A DNA stretch of 64,000 nt from Lamellibrachia satsuma. Lineage: Eukaryota; Annelida; Polychaeta; Sabellida; Siboglinidae. Under the pieces are notes generated by a model. The model was not told where the DNA came from. It saw only the letters and a list, made by a program, of their open reading frames with translations, and made no database searches. The position numbers and the translations under genes were made by a program. The stretch lies in the NCBI GenBank assembly GCA_033239005.1, contig BSQZ01000060.1, positions 1,348,001 through 1,412,000 on the forward strand. The letters run 5' to 3'. Below, piece after piece: positions 10,877 through 23,600 of this stretch (positions within the stretch are counted from its first letter, which is position 1; the number at the start of each line of letters is the position of its first letter).

Positions 10877-11101
10877 TCAGTTGAATAAAAGAACGCGTAC
10901 TGCTAAAATCATCAAAAGAATTGATTTTGATCGCCGAATTTTTACTGGATCTGATAAGAAAAATGATGGTTTCACCAAAACTAAATAAAAAAACTTGTAT
11001 GACAGAGTAAGAATGTCATGGTGGATTCTAGGTAGATTAAGATGCTCGTGAAATGACCCTGGAACGAGACAAGCAAGACCATCGAATTGAGGAGGATCCA
11101 T
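10877..11101 (-). repeat. dispersed repeat copy (inverted relative to 40379 copy)
   Basis: The 19-mer ggatcctcctcaattcgat, on the minus strand at 11099-11081, is identical to 40379-40397 on the plus strand. A weaker relative lies near 50860-50990. Function and family unknown. Confidence 0.5.
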
Positions 11102-11344
11102 AAATGTATAAATTACATGATTTTTAATACAAAAAAACTAATTTTGCAGTGCTTAAATTAGAAAGCATACTGTATGCACTCATTTCAATATCCCCAAATA
11201 AGTGAGCGTCAATCGAAAAAAACAAATGACGCTCGTAGTGCTATATTACTTGTCGGGGTGTCTATCTTTTTAATGGCGAAAACATAGTCATTGTGCAATT
11301 ACTTGTTCAAACGCGCAAAGTAACCAATTTTTATTTTGTTGGCA

Positions 11345-11905
11345 TCAGTATCAGTTATATCAGTATCGGTTATATCAGTATCAGTTGTACCAGTATCAGT
11401 TTCATCAGTATCAGTTGGATCAGTATCGGTTGTATCAGTATCAGTTGCATCACTATCAGTTGCATCAGTATCAGTTGTATCAGTATCAGTTGTATCAGTA
11501 TAAGTTGTGTCAGTATCAGTTGTACCAGTATCAGTTGCATCAGTATCAGTTGGATCAGTATCGGTTGTATCAGTATCTGTTGGATCAGAATCGGTTGCAT
11601 CAGTATCAGTTGCATCACTATCAGTTGCATCAGTATCAGTTGTATCAGTATCAGTTGTATAAGTATCAATTGTATCAGTATCAGTATCAGTTGTATCAGT
11701 ATCAGTTGTATCAGTATCAGTTGTATAAGTATCAGTTGTATCAGTATCAGTTGGATCAGTATCAGTTGTATCAGTATCAGTTGTATCAGTACCAGTTGTA
11801 TCAGTATCAGTTGTATAAGTATCAGTTGTATAAGTATCAGTTGTATAAGTATCAGTTGTATCAGTATCAGTTGTATCAGTATCAGTCGTATCAGTCATTG
11901 GTTGG
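11345..11905. repeat. 15-bp minisatellite, about 37 units
   Basis: The unit is cagttgtatcagtat with variants (gcat, ggat, gtac). Because 15 is a multiple of 3, several frames stay open on both strands: ISISC-type repeats on + and DTTDT-type on -. These long open frames are low-complexity artefacts. I do not call a protein. Confidence 0.95.
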
Positions 11906-12219
11906 CATTAAATAGTTTATATAGTGATCCTAATTTATATACATAACATTACAAATTAGAAATGATGTAAACTCTTGAATTTGCGGATGACACAAATTAC
12001 AGTATGTAGAAAGGTTAACGGAGTTGAAGACAAACAGTTTGTACATTACGATATAAAAAGATAATAATTATACATAAATAGTCTGATAAATGGCAGATCT
12101 TGGGTATTCAATGCAAATATTTATAAACACAGAAAAAAAAACTTTTTTAAAGTAAGAGCTTTGAAAACTGCCTGAAGTTACTCCAGGGATATTAGTTAAT
12201 GGTTACAATTAATTAACGC

Positions 12220-12900
12220 AGTCAGCCCCGCGAGTGGAGGCAAACCACCGAATCTTTGTATACATCCGCATAACCACAGCTTGTAGTAATGATTTTGCGA
12301 AACAGACATCGCATCAAGTAACAAAGCCGACTCAATCGGTGCAGTTGACGCACATACCGAGACCTAGAAAACTGCACGACAAACTGTGCAAAAATAGCAC
12401 TGCGACATTCTTGCGCACTACGTTGGCGCAGTATAACGGCGGACGGGTACCGTTTGTGCGCCTGAACATAGTCACGTGACGGCGCCGGTCGCTTCGAGGA
12501 AAAGTTCAATCGGGGTCACTGTCGAGACAGCTGCCATCGGAACAGTTGGGCGTGACAGTGGAGCGAAGCTGCAAACTACCCAGGTAAGCCACTAACAGGC
12601 CAGACTTTCCAGCATGGCCCCAGACTGAGGGGGTTGTAATGGTTAGAGTGGACGAAAAGTCGTAGTTTCCCGCAACCGAATGGTGTACCAACTTTGCGGC
12701 CGGCCGCGGAAGTCACAAGCCAACGGTGCCGCCGCTGATCGACTCCCTCTTTAGCCGCGGACGATGCACCAAACACGGGGGTGTCACTCCCCACCCCAGA
12801 CTATCGCGGAATTGATTTGTTTTCAGGCGAACCATTCTACAAGTAGATTAGCGGGAAATTAGCGTTAACAGATGGCGGCCATGATGTGGCTTATTCTCAA
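12220..12900 (+). promoter_or_regulatory. CpG-rich block with strong splice donor
   Basis: CpG is far denser here than in the AT-rich flanks (for example ttgcggccggccgcgg near 12694). A perfect donor, CCAG|GTAAGC, lies at 12583/12584, and an ATGGCGGCC motif (YY1-like) at about 12870. It may be a promoter with a non-coding first exon or a GC-rich repeat. It is an alternative candidate for the upstream start of the troponin T gene. Confidence 0.35.
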
Positions 12901-12929
12901 ACAAAATGTTCTGTACCAATTGGTATCAG

Positions 12930-15850
12930 GACACAAATGAAGAAGAAGAAGAAATGTTTTTATTTGACCCATCATACATTTCACATAATACATATAATAT
13001 ATCCATGTTAAATTATAATTTTAAATAATACAGGTGTATATGGTTGTTAGTAAACATGATATATATTAAGGTAAAAATTACTCAAATAAGAGATGAATAA
13101 TATACAATATCGAAGCCTCTGTGAGACCGTGATAGACACATTTCTATGTCCACCACTCCACGTTAACTTGCCACTCTCAGGTTTCCATAAAGGGGTATAA
13201 TTATGTCAAGGACAATTTTGGCCAAAAAATAGATGAGTCATGGACAGATTTTAGGGGTATTATCTACAGCACTCCAAATCAGCTTGCATATATAACATTA
13301 AATATCTGAAAATATAATTATATTTTATTTTATTTACATTTAGAGCATAACATAAATTACTACTTGTAAATATAAAATGTTGACACTATAATGTTTTATG
13401 CACACTGACATTTATGTTTTGGACAGCTAAATGCATTATGAAATTGTTCACCACAAGTCGTTCAGGGTGAATCTATGGGGGGAAATGTAAAGTTTATGGG
13501 ATGCAGTAACACTCCTCAATTTTAGACAGCCAAAAATTTGAGTATGTGACAGTCGTTTTTTGCATATGTCCTTGTTAGGGTCTCTTAAGAAACAACTAGG
13601 TCGTTATATTTAACAAGACAACCGAGTTGAAAATGCTGTTTCTATCATAAAAATGTATCTGTTTTAAAAAGTGAAAGTGGCTTGTTAACATATAATGGCC
13701 GATGTTGATTTTCAACTATGCAGACACATACTGAAGTACTGATGACCCAATGTAAAGGTAAATACGAGTATAATGTTATTTAATTACACCAACAACCATA
13801 ATAGTAACAATGGTATCTATGATCTGTTGCACTGTTTTCTTTTATTATATTAACTAAAATATAGTTATATGTAGCAACATGTATATCTTTTAATCCATTT
13901 TCATAATACATATGTGTTTACTTACATACATACATACATGCAAAGATAGCCCTTTTGAATAACTAGTAGTTTCTGTTCCATTGATTGAAAATGCTAATTT
14001 CTTGATAGCTTCCTTAAGCTGCACTTGCAATATAAATACGAGTAGCTAATGAAGGTTATATAAATGTCAAGCTGAAACATGTTTACAGTATGCTGTGGAT
14101 AAATCTATGCCATATGGTGAGATAGAATGGCAAGAAACTAAAATCTGTACCATCTGGTAATAAAGCAAAGTGTATCGACTTCTACCTTGTTGCCAAGCAG
14201 CACGTGCACAAGCTGGCTTGGCTGCTAGGTTAAGTGAAATATAAAAGAGTTAATTAAACAATTTGTGGGAGAATGTGCAAATGAACAAAATCTACCATGA
14301 GAAATTCTTTGTCTCTTGTTGAGGTTAATTAGGCTTGTTAGGATGTATAAATAGATCCTGTCTACATTCCACTAGGTCGTTGCTTTCTAGGATTGCTCTG
14401 AGCACTGACCCCCCCTCTGTCCCCCTCTGGTACATCTCAGTGCCAGAGTTGGGGTCAGATATGTATTATGTATTTACGTACACTGATTTTGCATATTTGC
14501 AATTACATTTATATTTAACTATTTCCATAAACCCCTATTTTATATTCTTGTTTGATGTATTTGATAATTACATACTAACAGTTAACACTGTATTTACACG
14601 TTTGGTTGCACATACACATCAGTGGCGTACATCTGTGTATAAATGTTATTGCTATGACGATTCTGTCATAAACAGAATCTTTTCATACAATCAAACACAG
14701 GAAAAATACTAGTAAACCAGATGTAGATAAATCAATTAAATATTCATGTGTGATCCAAAAGCAAAATAAAATAAAGTCAAGCACAGAACATATTTGTATT
14801 TAATAAACTGTATTTGTATTTGATAACATGTATTTTAAATTTTTAAATAGGACATATTAATATTTAAAAATTTTAAATGCAACATGTTTGACCCAGAAAG
14901 CCTATTTGACTCCCAACTCTGGCCAATATTTACCGTCTGCCGTCAAACAGAATTGTGTATCATGGTGCATCGTTGAGAATGATCCAGTACTACCTGAAGA
15001 TAGGAATAGTTCTTGAACATTACATTTTTGACTCGTGTTTACAGACTAGACTTACAGCTAGTTAGATACAGAAATAAATATCTAGAGCCCTTATATAATT
15101 GTTCTACAGCACGTCAAACCATCATTACTTGTGGTGCAACTGTTGGCATAGATAGAAATCTTAATTGTTTTAGTTTAAGTCTATTTGCATTGCATTGCCT
15201 GTATACTAGACACCTAAACTTATACTACAAGTCTTCAGTCAGTTCAGTGATGCCAATGAGGGGGTCACTGTCAAAACTCAGAAAGTGGGTTTATCTTATA
15301 TACATTTTGTGTGGCATTGGATAATAAAATTATTGCTGGATAAGGACACTCTTTCCTACATATTCTTAAATGTATATGATTATATATATAGCCAGCTAAT
15401 ATTGTAATGGAATATTATTATTATATTAGGTTTGTCATCAAAGTGTCCTTTTCTTAAAATTACAATTGTGTTTAAGAATTGTAATTTTACTTGGAGAATG
15501 GTTAGATGCCGATATGTTATCATTACTGGATATTTTTTACAAATAGGAAGTTATAGTTACGTATAAAAACTTATTTCGAATGACAGTCATGAAGAAATTG
15601 TTTATGGTAGAATATAGTAGAGATAGTATATGCAAGCAAAAAGCTGAACGGGATGTGCAAAAGTAAGGTGACATACATGATGTAAAATGCCAACCTGTCT
15701 AGATGTGCACCTAACATAAATAGCGAGTCTAGTGAGTCTACACAGTATATCAGCAAGAAGAAAACACACCTGTTCTTAGCCCACAAAATAGTGTCATCTA
15801 ACAATAGTGTGTTAGTTACTAGTGCCATCCCTACATAGTGGTTCCCAAGG
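12930..15850. other. intergenic AT-rich stretch
   Basis: I see no gene. A TATAAATAG box lies at 14346-14354. An inverted repeat with 13-bp arms (taaaattacaatt / aattgtaatttta) is at 15455-15489. Open frames in this stretch look like chance. Confidence 0.5.
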
Positions 15851-15938
15851 CTGATATTGGCCGCGGTTCAGTCAGGATACGTATGTAGACTATGCCCAGA
15901 ACTCCCACTGACTGCCAGGCTGGTGATAGTGGGCAAGA

Positions 15939-16039
15939 TTAAATATAGGTGTGTGTATGTAGGAAACAGGGAGAGAGGGAGAGAGCAAAGCAGCTGTTTC
16001 CCTTTCCCCATCATCAGGTTTCACACTGCCTATAAAAGG
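15939..16039 (+). promoter_or_regulatory. candidate muscle core promoter of troponin T
   Basis: TTAAATATAG at 15939-15948 fits the MEF2 consensus YTAWWWWTAR exactly. CAGCTG at 15991-15996 is a myogenic-type E-box. TATAAAAGG at 16031-16039 is a canonical TATA box. The three are in this order within 101 bp and on the same strand as the next gene. A start site near 16061 and a non-coding first exon with a donor such as GCAAG|GTGAAA (16194/16195) would splice to the first coding exon at 20629. Spacing fits, but this is motif inference. Confidence 0.5.
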
Positions 16040-17439
16040 AGTCTGTATGGATGGCCTGATTTGCTGGCTTCTGCTGCCTGGCATAGGGTAGCCATGGACC
16101 GATCCATTACCCCTGCTGCAGGGTTGATAGGTTGCCAGGAAGATGGTAAACATTTCTTTTATACACATTTCTATATTTCTCCCAATCCCGCAAGGTGAAA
16201 ACACAAAATCATAAGTGCTTTTAAACTTTTCCTTAGTGTTTTACCAGGCGAATCTTTGCCGGAATTCTCCCTGGAGTACCGCCTCTTTGCAACAACCCCT
16301 CCCCTGCCATACGAAAAGAAACACGAGCAATGCTGCACATGCACCCATGTGTGTTTTTGGTGTGGCGTAGTGATACATACGAGGGGAGGGAAGTGCTCAG
16401 GCGTAGGTGGTTAGTGCCTTCTGGTTGGTGTGTATGTCCTCCGACTCTCCCAGGTTGCAGCGGTACATTCCCGTCTCTCTCTCTCACACCTGACATCCCT
16501 GTGAGAACACCAGTCGGCACTCAGGTACAGTAACCCTTCTTTTCCCACCCCTTTCCCTGCTGGGTGCACACACCCTGTTTACAAGCAGCTTCCCATTCAA
16601 TTGTACATTTTCTGTGTGAAGAAATCAATAACTTGGGAAGATTATTTTGAAGGCCTGTCATGAAAAATTTCACTAGGGAATTTGTAGAGGGATATCTGTT
16701 GATTGGACACCACAAGTTGAGCTCTGGATTTGCTCTGGGACATGATTTGCACTTGTGGATAAATCCCCTGTATTTTGGGTGATATGTATTTCCACTTTGT
16801 CCGCTTCAAATCCAGCATCTTTATGCGTTCTTTGCAAGGTAAAAGACTGAGCATCATATGACATCATATGACATCATAGACTAACTGAAAACCAATCAAA
16901 TGTGGGTGGGGTCGAACAGCAGTTTTTCAGATTGGATGACAATATCCATATCCATTAATATTAGTTCACCTATAGAAGCTGATCCCTGTGTGTTCGCAAC
17001 TTACTTGGCTGCTCACAGAAATCATTCTGCATTAGTTTAGAAGGAGTAAGAAGTATGAGCCAAGGCACTGTGTAACTGTATGCCATGAATCATAGCAGTG
17101 TACTACATTGAGTTATTTCCTAAGGGAAAATAATCTGTCATTGATAGTAACTGGGATACTAGAAACCAAAAAATACTGTTGCCTGCCCCCAGCATTCCAA
17201 GTTCAGCAAAGCATTGGAGCCAGAAACATTTGTCTGAGGAACATCTTAAAATACCCCCTGTAACCACGGTTACAAGACGTACCTTTTTGTTGTTAGGTCT
17301 TTGAAACCTTGTTAGGGTGGGGTTGAAAGCAGTTGAACTTAGCTAAGTCGGATTCTCTGTAGTGCTAACACCTGTGTACCTGTTCACAGTGATATGTAGC
17401 CACACCTCTTGGGTAGAACAGTCAGTACCCAGTGTAACA

Positions 17440-17955
17440 GCCGTGTTCAATGTAATAACAGTGCTCAGTGTGACATCAGTAGCCATGTAACAGCGATACT
17501 CAGTGCTACAACAATACCTCGTGTAACAGCAGTACCTATGTAACAGCAGTACCTATGTAACAGCAGTACCTATGTAACAGCAGTACCTATGTAACAGCAG
17601 TACCTATGTAACAGCAGTACCTATGTAACAGCAGCACCTATGTAACAGCAGCACCCTGCATTACACTAGTACCCCACATTACAGCCATACACATGTAGCA
17701 ACAGTACTCGGTGTAACAGCAGTACCTATGTAACAGCAGTACCTATGTAACAGCAGCACCTATGTAACAGCAGCACTCTGCATTACACTAGTACCCCACA
17801 TTACAGCCATACACATGTAGCAACAGTACCCAGTGTAACAGCAGTATCAAATGTAACAGCAGTATCCAGTGTAACAGCAGTACCCAGTAACAGTGGTACC
17901 TCATGTAACAACAGTACCCAGTGTAACAGGGGTACCCCATGTAACAGCAGTATGG
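17440..17955. repeat. 17-bp minisatellite with higher-order duplication
   Basis: The unit is gtaacagcagtacctat, in perfect tandem at 17526-17640. A longer block containing cattacactagtaccccaca appears twice (about 17658 and 17780), showing second-level duplication. It lies between the promoter candidate and the first coding exon, so probably within the first intron of the troponin T gene. Confidence 0.93.
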
Positions 17956-20628
17956 TTAACACCCCATGTAATACTAACTTCACAGAAGTTTTATTTTATT
18001 AGAGATGCAGTTGAACTGTGTATTGTACTGTAAGACGTGACTGGAAAATTTGGGAATGAAGGTAATTTGCAGAAATACAAGAAGCATTACTTGATAGTAG
18101 AGCACTTTGCCTGGTACATGATAAGATATGGGAATCACTTGCATGATTCTTGTCATTCTGGTCGGTGTACCCAGAGAAATGGACATTACTCGGGGGTTGT
18201 TTCCAAAGAAACATTTGATTAATAGTTTCATTTCTATGAATGGGTTGATGTTCCAGTCTCTTGGAATGTGAAATTTGAAATTGTTTTACTTCTCAAAATT
18301 CTTTTTAACATTATCTCTGTTTTGTCTGTTATCTTGGCCTAAATATCTAGAAAGATAACATAAATTTTTTTGAGAGATAAAACAACATTTTTATTTATAA
18401 TTGAAACATGTTTTAGTCTGGCAGTATTTTGGAAAGGGTATGTCATGTTTTAGAATAGGGTTTGGAGTAAGGTATATATGGGGAATGAGACATATATGGG
18501 GGAATGAGACATATATGCTACAGTTTTGGTCTGGAAGCCTTACTGATTTCATTTGTCAACAAACAGTACGATTAAACTTTCTTGGTTATTCTGAACCAAA
18601 CAACTGCTCCACATGTTCACTTTGGTGTTATGCAAAATTGCTACACACATATTTTTGAACAATTTCATTTAATTTACTTCTGCATATAAACATTTCTGCA
18701 TGACGTAAGGGGCCAACAATGGAGGGTTGTTCATTGGAAACTTTATCTTGCTCAGTATGTCTTGAGATGTAAATCAATCTGACCCCTTATCAGTCTTGAT
18801 TATGTGCTTACATTTATCAGGCCAGTTGTTGTAGGAAACAAAGTTCATGATTTACCCCATAAATGATGCATTCCATTTGATGATTAAACTGGATTAAATA
18901 GTATGAAATCAACCCCAGGTGGGGGGTCTGGATGTTTGTCACACCTGTTGTACATCTACACTGCTAGTAAGAAGAATTGTTTGGTATAATCCCACGAGCA
19001 GCATCAGTCGCCAGGGAAATCCCTAAAGAAGGAAAGAGGGAAAACATTAATGGTTGAACCATTGTTTCACCCGTTTCCGAGAAGTAGCACTTGTCAACCC
19101 TCTGGCCCCACCCCCAGGGTGTGATGTGTTTTCTGGCATTCATCATAATTGAGAGGAAGTTGCATGACCCCTATGAATTTGGTGAATTATCTCACCTGGT
19201 GCCGAGGGCTATTGGGTTAAGTTATTAATTGCATTTTTATTTAGGTAACGGAAATGCAAAGTGTAGTGAGTACCCATGGAGGAACAAAAAATGTCACAAA
19301 AGTACACACGGAGGAACAGCAAATGTCACAAAAGTACACATGGAGAAATACCGAATGTAACTACAGTAGTGAGCACCCGTGAAAGCACAGCAAATGTCAC
19401 AAAAAGTCCCCATGGAGTCACAACAAATGTCACAAGAGTACCCATGGAGTCACAACAAATGTCACAAAAGTACCCATGGAGTCACAACAAATGTAACAAC
19501 ATAAATTGGCATGCACGAGAAGATTTAGACATGCCTGGTACATATAAGTTTACAACAAACAGTAAAATTAACTGTTCTATGGTGAAATAATACAAGTTTT
19601 TACATCTGTTTAGTATTCTGGTTCTATGCATGTTAGTTTCAAGTAGGACATTTTCACAACATAACAAAGAAAAACTTGACAGAATTTAATCGGTAATGTA
19701 AGTAACTAGGTATATGCTCGAAGAACCTGGCATGTTGGGGGGAATGTATGACCATATACCTGTAAGCCGGTAGCTGTGGCGTGCGGGATCTGGTTACCCA
19801 CGCCTAGGTGCAGTCTACATTTAGGGGATAGGATGACGTAGATAGCATCAGCTGAGAGCCTCCTCTGTGACCCCACTGACTGGTTATTAGCATTAGCTGA
19901 TACCACCTCATACATACTTGTACACCCTACATCTGTTTGCTGGCCAAGTTCTAGAAGTTGCAAACTACAGTGAGTTATAAAATGTCTCTCAACAGGCACT
20001 GTTTTGAAAATGATGTTTGTTTATTTAGTGTAGTGCATTAGAATTGTATTTGTCTATTTCCTGTCTTCTCTAACAAAACAGTATTTCTGTGCTTCCAACT
20101 TAAAAAATGTTAATGTTTTGTGTAGATACAGTGTGCATGATCATGTGACGACATATAGTACACTGTATGTATTCAGTGACTTCCTATTCACCTTTGAAGA
20201 CAGTGATTGGGCACATTAAATGAGAAACTGCCACTGTTAAATAGGAGTCCACTGCATACATAGTTAGTTATCTTCAGCTCATATAACTAATAACATATTA
20301 GTTATATACTGGTCTCAACTTATAGTTGGGGGTTGTTTAAAAAATTACGTAATGCTGGAGAAGTGGGAAATGTTACTTAGCACAGTTTCCCTGTTGTTAC
20401 GTAATGTTTACGGTACTATATGCACAGCCTACGTAAAATGTCTTAATGTAATGGTTATGTGTTTGACCCTGGTCAAACATTAAGCAGAATTATGTGATAA
20501 ATTTGATCGGGAAAAGCATTACGTATATTTTTGAACGCCCCTTTGTACTGTACTTTCGCAACAAACTGCTTATGTGGAATGCAGTGGTGAAAACATGACA
20601 TATACTGATGATGTGATGTTTCTTGCAG
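17956..20628 (+). other. presumptive first intron of troponin T
   Basis: No exon recognised. It includes a 32-bp minisatellite at about 19390-19500 (catggagtcacaacaaatgt units) with looser copies from 19276. It ends at the acceptor gtttcttgcag just before 20629. Confidence 0.5.
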
Positions 20629-20695
20629 CTATCTGTATATAATTCTCATCGTCCAACAAACCTACCATCATGTCTGATGAAGAAGATGTACACAG
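20629..20695 (+). CDS. TnT: troponin T start exon (coding from 20670)
   Basis: Acceptor gtttcttgcag precedes 20629, so a non-coding exon lies upstream. The ATG at 20670 is the first in the exon, in context ccatcATGT, and encodes MSDEEDVH plus AG. Donor AG|gtatac is weaker than later donors. The exon exits in phase 2, as does every following microexon. The acidic start resembles the MSDxEE starts of other troponin T proteins. Confidence 0.85.
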
Positions 20696-23600
20696 GTATA
20701 CATGGGTGTATCCCACTCTGTGTGATGTTTGTTCTCACCCCTTCTGCATGCCCTCTGCCTGTTCTCCTCAATACTTGTGCTGGGAAGGTCACTTTAAGGT
20801 CACCCATTGTTGGCTGGTTGTATCAAACGTGTGTGATTTTCCTTAGTTGAGTTTGTGTCTTTGTAGCTGTGCCGTGTTATTTTGTTAATTAAAAATACAA
20901 ACTTAAAAGTTTTGGCCTGTGTGTTTGTGTGTTGTGTTTTATAACAGTTATTAATTATTGGTTGCATCACTAGTCATTACCATTTGTGTTGTGTTTAATA
21001 AGGTCTGTGGATATAAATTTACCTTTATGCGTTGAAGAAGCCCTGTTTATAATTTGTTTATTTGCATGTAACCAGCTCGGGTGCCTCCAAACTTAATTCA
21101 GAGTAGAAATGATTTGGGTAATGATAAGGAACAGCATCTGCAGTGTGATGCAGACATTTGGTCAGTATCCAGAAATATGTATGCACTATCGAACAAAGTA
21201 TTGCAGTAATTGGATTACGCAGTGAATGCTTATCTGCACACGTACAGTCACCACACAAATATTGCCATTGCGAAACTAAGCATTTTAAGTAGTGTAATCT
21301 TGGTGGACTCGTCTGACATAACTTCTGCATGTTTGTGTGTCTGCCGTGCTTCAGGCAGGTGGAAATAGTGTTTCTGTTCCCGTTATACATTTTCATAGAA
21401 ATATTAGTTGCCATGGCAACATAGAAATGTTAGTTGCCGTGGCGACATAGAAATGTTAGTTGCCATGGTGACATGTTTGTAATGCATGAAAATAAGTTAT
21501 GTAGCCATCCCAAATTATCTAGTGAAGTTAGCAACCTTGAGAGTACTGCACAACAGGATAAATATCAGATGAACTCATTTGACGATAAAGACCATGCCAA
21601 AACAGCATAAACCTTCACTATAAAAAAGATGTTGGATAGTATTCAAAAGACGATGGGCCGGTCGACGGCCACAGAAACTTCAGAGAAACACCAAAATATA
21701 ATGAAAGATTTGGTCAGATTATCTTCAGTGTCCGATTATTTTGTAGCAGCAGCAGCTACTCTGGACCATTGATGTGGTGGGGAAATAATTCCTTCACCAG
21801 GCCTATAAATAATCTGCTTGGATGGATGGATGGATTCGGGATCACCTTGGCTCCCTCCGCAATGGCACTGGGCAAGCTGCTGGTGCAAATACAGTAGCTG
21901 CTGTCCACTGATAACATGTCAGGCCTGAAATAGACTGAGCCTGGAACATGCCTGGCTGGTTTCCAGGCTGGCTGAGTAGCCATCGCTGCCTGGAACCACC
22001 AGTGTCTGGTGCCAATCATTCGGGGAAATTACGATGAGGCTGGACGTTGATACTGCTGTCGGTTTTTACTCTTCACAGAGTTTTTCTAGCCTCATTTCAT
22101 GCTTGAATGACTACTGATGCTTTGAGTTAATGGCACAAAAATTGTTCGGTTTTATGGTTTGGTTTTCTTGCTCGTTTCCACGTCCTCGTGAATGAAATAA
22201 GGGAGATTCACAAACGCCAGTGTCGTAACTTGATGTTGAAAATTTACAAATAAGAAATACTAATTTTACTGATATTTTTTTAATATAATTTTGGGTTGTT
22301 CATGTTTTTATTATGTGAAAGCATGTAGAAAGATTTTAATATTGATTCACACAGATCAGGAAAGGTGGGCAAACAGTAAAAACAAAGAGAATTATTTTAA
22401 TGTTGTGTAGTTAGAGAGAAATTTTTTGTGACACCTCATTTTAGAAGGTGGCATTTTTTGCAGTTACTAAATAGTAATGACAAAAATGAAGAATGCTAGA
22501 TAGTCAGAAGTAATGGAAAATATACCCTGAACTTTGGAAGGATTGAAAAGGTAATGAACACAAGATCCACAACAGTATTTGGGAGAACAAGGAAATGAAA
22601 AACTTTCATTGATTGGGATCCGATGATGGCTTCTCTCTGGGGAACAGTCCGGACTGTCTGGGTGCAGAAGTAGCAGGACATTTACCCTATTCCACAACCT
22701 GCTTATTGCCTCAGTGTTTACTGCCCCCGCCCCCCCCCCCCGCCACTGGTTCTGGGAATTCCTAGTAGGCAAACATTCCTGGCAGCTGATGCAGCTGGCT
22801 GATAACCAGGTAACAGCTGGGCTCAGCACCCAAAGTAAACCCCAACGTTCCATTTCCCACCGTTATACCGCACCCTTGACATTTTCGCATGCAGTGGGCA
22901 TGTGGATTTTTATGTTGTTGCCATGGTAATGGCATTATCATATTCAGGGCATTTTGGGTGAGGTGTCTTCATTCAATCAACTTTCAGCAGAAGCAAATGT
23001 CAAATGTTGTTGTAGCAGAAAATGGAAATATGTTAGTCAAATGAAAAGCAGACAATGTGTGGCATTTTCTGATGTTGTGGCTGGTGCAGGGGCTTTTTTC
23101 CAGAGGGGGGCAAAAAATTCAGATTTCAACCAGAAATCTCTACACTTGCCAAAATGTCTACTTTCAATGAACAACAATGATATAATTGTATATAATTAAT
23201 TAACAAATATACTAGATGATTTCCTTAACATAAATAGTAAACAATCTACTCGCCACGAAAGACCTAAATTTTACAAACATCCAGATGTGGCATGGGGGGA
23301 CATGTGCCCCCTTGCCCCCCCCAGACGCCCATGGGCTGGTGTCATCATTGAAGTGAGCTAAGAATTGTCCAGCACAATCACTGGTCTCGTCTTGCACCAG
23401 GACAAAGTACTCTAATTTGTCTGTCAAATTGACAAAACTAACACAGAATGCACTGCAAAAGTGTATCTGAATATTCATCACCAGACTCAGTGATAAAAAC
23501 GTGCAAAATGTCAGTAATTCTCAAGTCTAAAAACTATAGCAGTATTTGTGGAAATTATCTGTAATGAAAATGTTTGCATTCACTCAATAACAAATTAAGA

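Noticed and set aside
11299..11946. Long open frames of 176-217 codons on both strands
   Set aside because: They are translations of a 15-bp tandem repeat and occur in several frames at once; no protein is supported.
14335..14712. 125-codon frame next to a TATA-like box
   Set aside because: No recognisable domain and the sequence is AT-rich intergenic; chance is likelier.
22944..22958. Exon-like ttcag|GGCATTTTGG|gtgagg
   Set aside because: Ten nucleotides would break the reading frame between phase-2 exons.
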